Source: an uncultured Mesonia sp.
GTDB lineage: Bacteria > Bacteroidota > Bacteroidia > Flavobacteriales > Flavobacteriaceae
Direction: 5' to 3'
Length of the DNA stretch: 64,000 nucleotides
NCBI GenBank assembly: GCA_958296185.1
Contig: CATQIB010000004.1
Span: 48,582 to 112,581, forward strand
The notes beneath the pieces were generated by a model. The model made no database searches, was not told where the DNA came from, and was given only the letters and a program-made list of their open reading frames with translations. Positions 63,232-64,000 of this stretch are shown here, piece after piece. Numbering within the stretch: position 1 is the stretch's first letter; each line of letters opens with the position of its first letter. Both the position numbers and the translations under genes were made by a program.

Positions 63232-63798
63232 TTATTTTTTCTCAAAGAAAGCTTTTACTTCAGAATAATAATCTTCACCGTAATGTTTATAAAATTCACC
63301 GTTTGGTTTAATGATTAAAAATCCAGCACAATTTTGATGTTCCGTAAAAACATTTTCATAGAAAAAACCTGAATCCATTATAAATTCAGGCGTTTGCTCA
63401 TAAATCTCTTTGTTATATGAATCTTTGGTATAAACAAAGAAATCAACTGCATTATATTTAGAACTCATTCTTGAAGAGATTCTAATTCGATTATTCGTTA
63501 CTTGTTTGTTGCTTTTTACACTGTAACCAACATATATACAATTCGATGCTTTTTGGTTATAATTTATTAGAATTGACTTGTCATTTGGAATTGTAGTTTT
63601 TAATTCTATTTCCAATCTTTTAATCAGTTCTTTGTATTCATGTTTATTTAAGGTTCCTGAGTAAGCTGTTCTGCTTTTCTTGTATTTGGTATTTGGTTGG
63701 GTGTTTACATTAGTATTAGTAATATCTTTATTAGTTCCACAAGAGATGAATAAAATGCTGAAAATTAAATAGATTACTTTTTTTAATATTTTGTTCAT
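63232..63798 (-). CDS. Lipoprotein of unknown function
   Basis: 188 residues from ATG 63798 (MNKILKKVIYLIFSILFISC); lipobox Cys at the end of the signal. After a Thr/Asn-rich linker, a folded domain with SILINYNQKASNCIYVG, IRISSRMSSKYNAVDFFVYT and NCAGFLIIKPNGEFYKHYGE. The last part looks like a thioredoxin-fold-like or NTF-like end, but no catalytic pair is present. Not recognised. Single-gene accessory module with repeat E4 upstream. Confidence 0.75.
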   Translation of the reverse strand: MNKILKKVIYLIFSILFISCGTNKDITNTNVNTQPNTKYKKSRTAYSGTLNKHEYKELIKRLEIELKTTIPNDKSILINYNQKASNCIYVGYSVKSNKQVTNNRIRISSRMSSKYNAVDFFVYTKDSYNKEIYEQTPEFIMDSGFFYENVFTEHQNCAGFLIIKPNGEFYKHYGEDYYSEVKAFFEKK

Positions 63799-63835
63799 AG
63801 ACTTTGATTTAATCAAATTAAGCACATCCGGTTTT

Positions 63836-63944
63836 TCAACTCAATTATGCACTTTAAATACAATTATTTGTTGGATAAAGTGCAGCAAGGTTTATGTAAC
63901 GCCTACGGGACCAGTTGTACTAGTCACACGAAGGCTTAGTTGTT
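63836..63944. repeat. Repeat E4, copy 2 of the 110-bp diverged direct repeat
   Basis: Diverged copy of 63110-63220. It contains the near-palindrome GACCAGTTGTACTAGTC. Confidence 0.7.
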
Positions 63945-63952
63945 TTCCCTAG

Positions 63953-64000
63953 TTATTTAGCGTATTCGATTTCGATGATTTTGTCTTTGACCATTAACAT
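63953..64000 (-). CDS. C-terminal end of a gene running off the right edge
   Basis: The minus strand is open from the window edge to a TAA at 63955-63953, reading MLMVKDKIIEIEYAK. Only 15 codons are visible, so no family can be named and it may not be real. Its placement directly after repeat E4 fits the one-gene-per-module layout of this region. Confidence 0.3.
   Translation of the reverse strand: MLMVKDKIIEIEYAK

Overview
The window looks like a chromosome segment of a low-GC, probably marine member of the Flavobacteriaceae (Bacteroidetes). Evidence for this: genes nearly lack Shine-Dalgarno sequences, several junctions use TTG starts, the promoters that can be read follow the Bacteroidetes pattern (-33 TTG, 17-23 nt, -7 TAnnTTTG), and there are type IX secretion C-terminal sorting domains, TonB receptors with a carboxypeptidase-like N-terminal domain, a DUF2752/CCC-motif pair, an HU-HIG protein and a 6S-like RNA between zapA and rny. 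No rRNA, tRNA, CRISPR array, transposase or integrase was recognised.

Layout. 1-10.5 kb: the ClpB disaggregase (cut by the left edge), an acyltransferase, the SbcCD nuclease, then on the minus strand an M3 oligopeptidase and a VanX-like dipeptidase. 10.5-13 kb: a division/RNA block on the minus strand, coiled-coil protein - zapA - 6S-like RNA - rny. 13-22.6 kb: an M23 peptidase with a TonB receptor, a cysteine desulfurase, a calcium-repeat lipoprotein, an Smr protein and a secreted T9SS protein with DUF2752 and CCC-motif genes. 24-36 kb: housekeeping genes, including rpsA with a long leader, yaaA, a TonB receptor, rluD, a PASTA protein, ddl, coaD, an M14 peptidase, a Nudix gene divergent from pyrE, and birA. 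36.9-41.8 kb: rsfS, ftsH, a LUD protein and the lipid genes cdsA, psd and an acyl-CoA-binding protein.

41.9-48.9 kb is a light-signalling cluster: a CheB/CheR/PAS histidine kinase, a canonical biliverdin-binding bacteriophytochrome kinase, a stand-alone receiver and the heme oxygenase that would make the chromophore. 48.9-54.1 kb holds a serine carboxypeptidase, a secreted nuclease/phosphatase, mgsA, a flavoprotein reductase and a DUF808 membrane protein. 54.1-59.2 kb is a dissolved-inorganic-carbon uptake locus: LysR regulator, small helical protein, dabB and dabA with all four zinc/active-site residues at the known spacing.

From 59.2 kb to the right edge the character changes to an accessory region with long gene-poor stretches, repeats, an HU-HIG gene and three single-gene modules (two lipoproteins and a beta-barrel protein), each next to palindromic or repeated spacers. 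The most notable thing here is a compact candidate small RNA (about 59710-59805) with a -7 box, three adjacent hairpins and a terminator. Its 27-nt terminator loop holds 20 nt perfectly complementary to the stop-codon region of the HU mRNA transcribed from the opposite strand 300 bp away.
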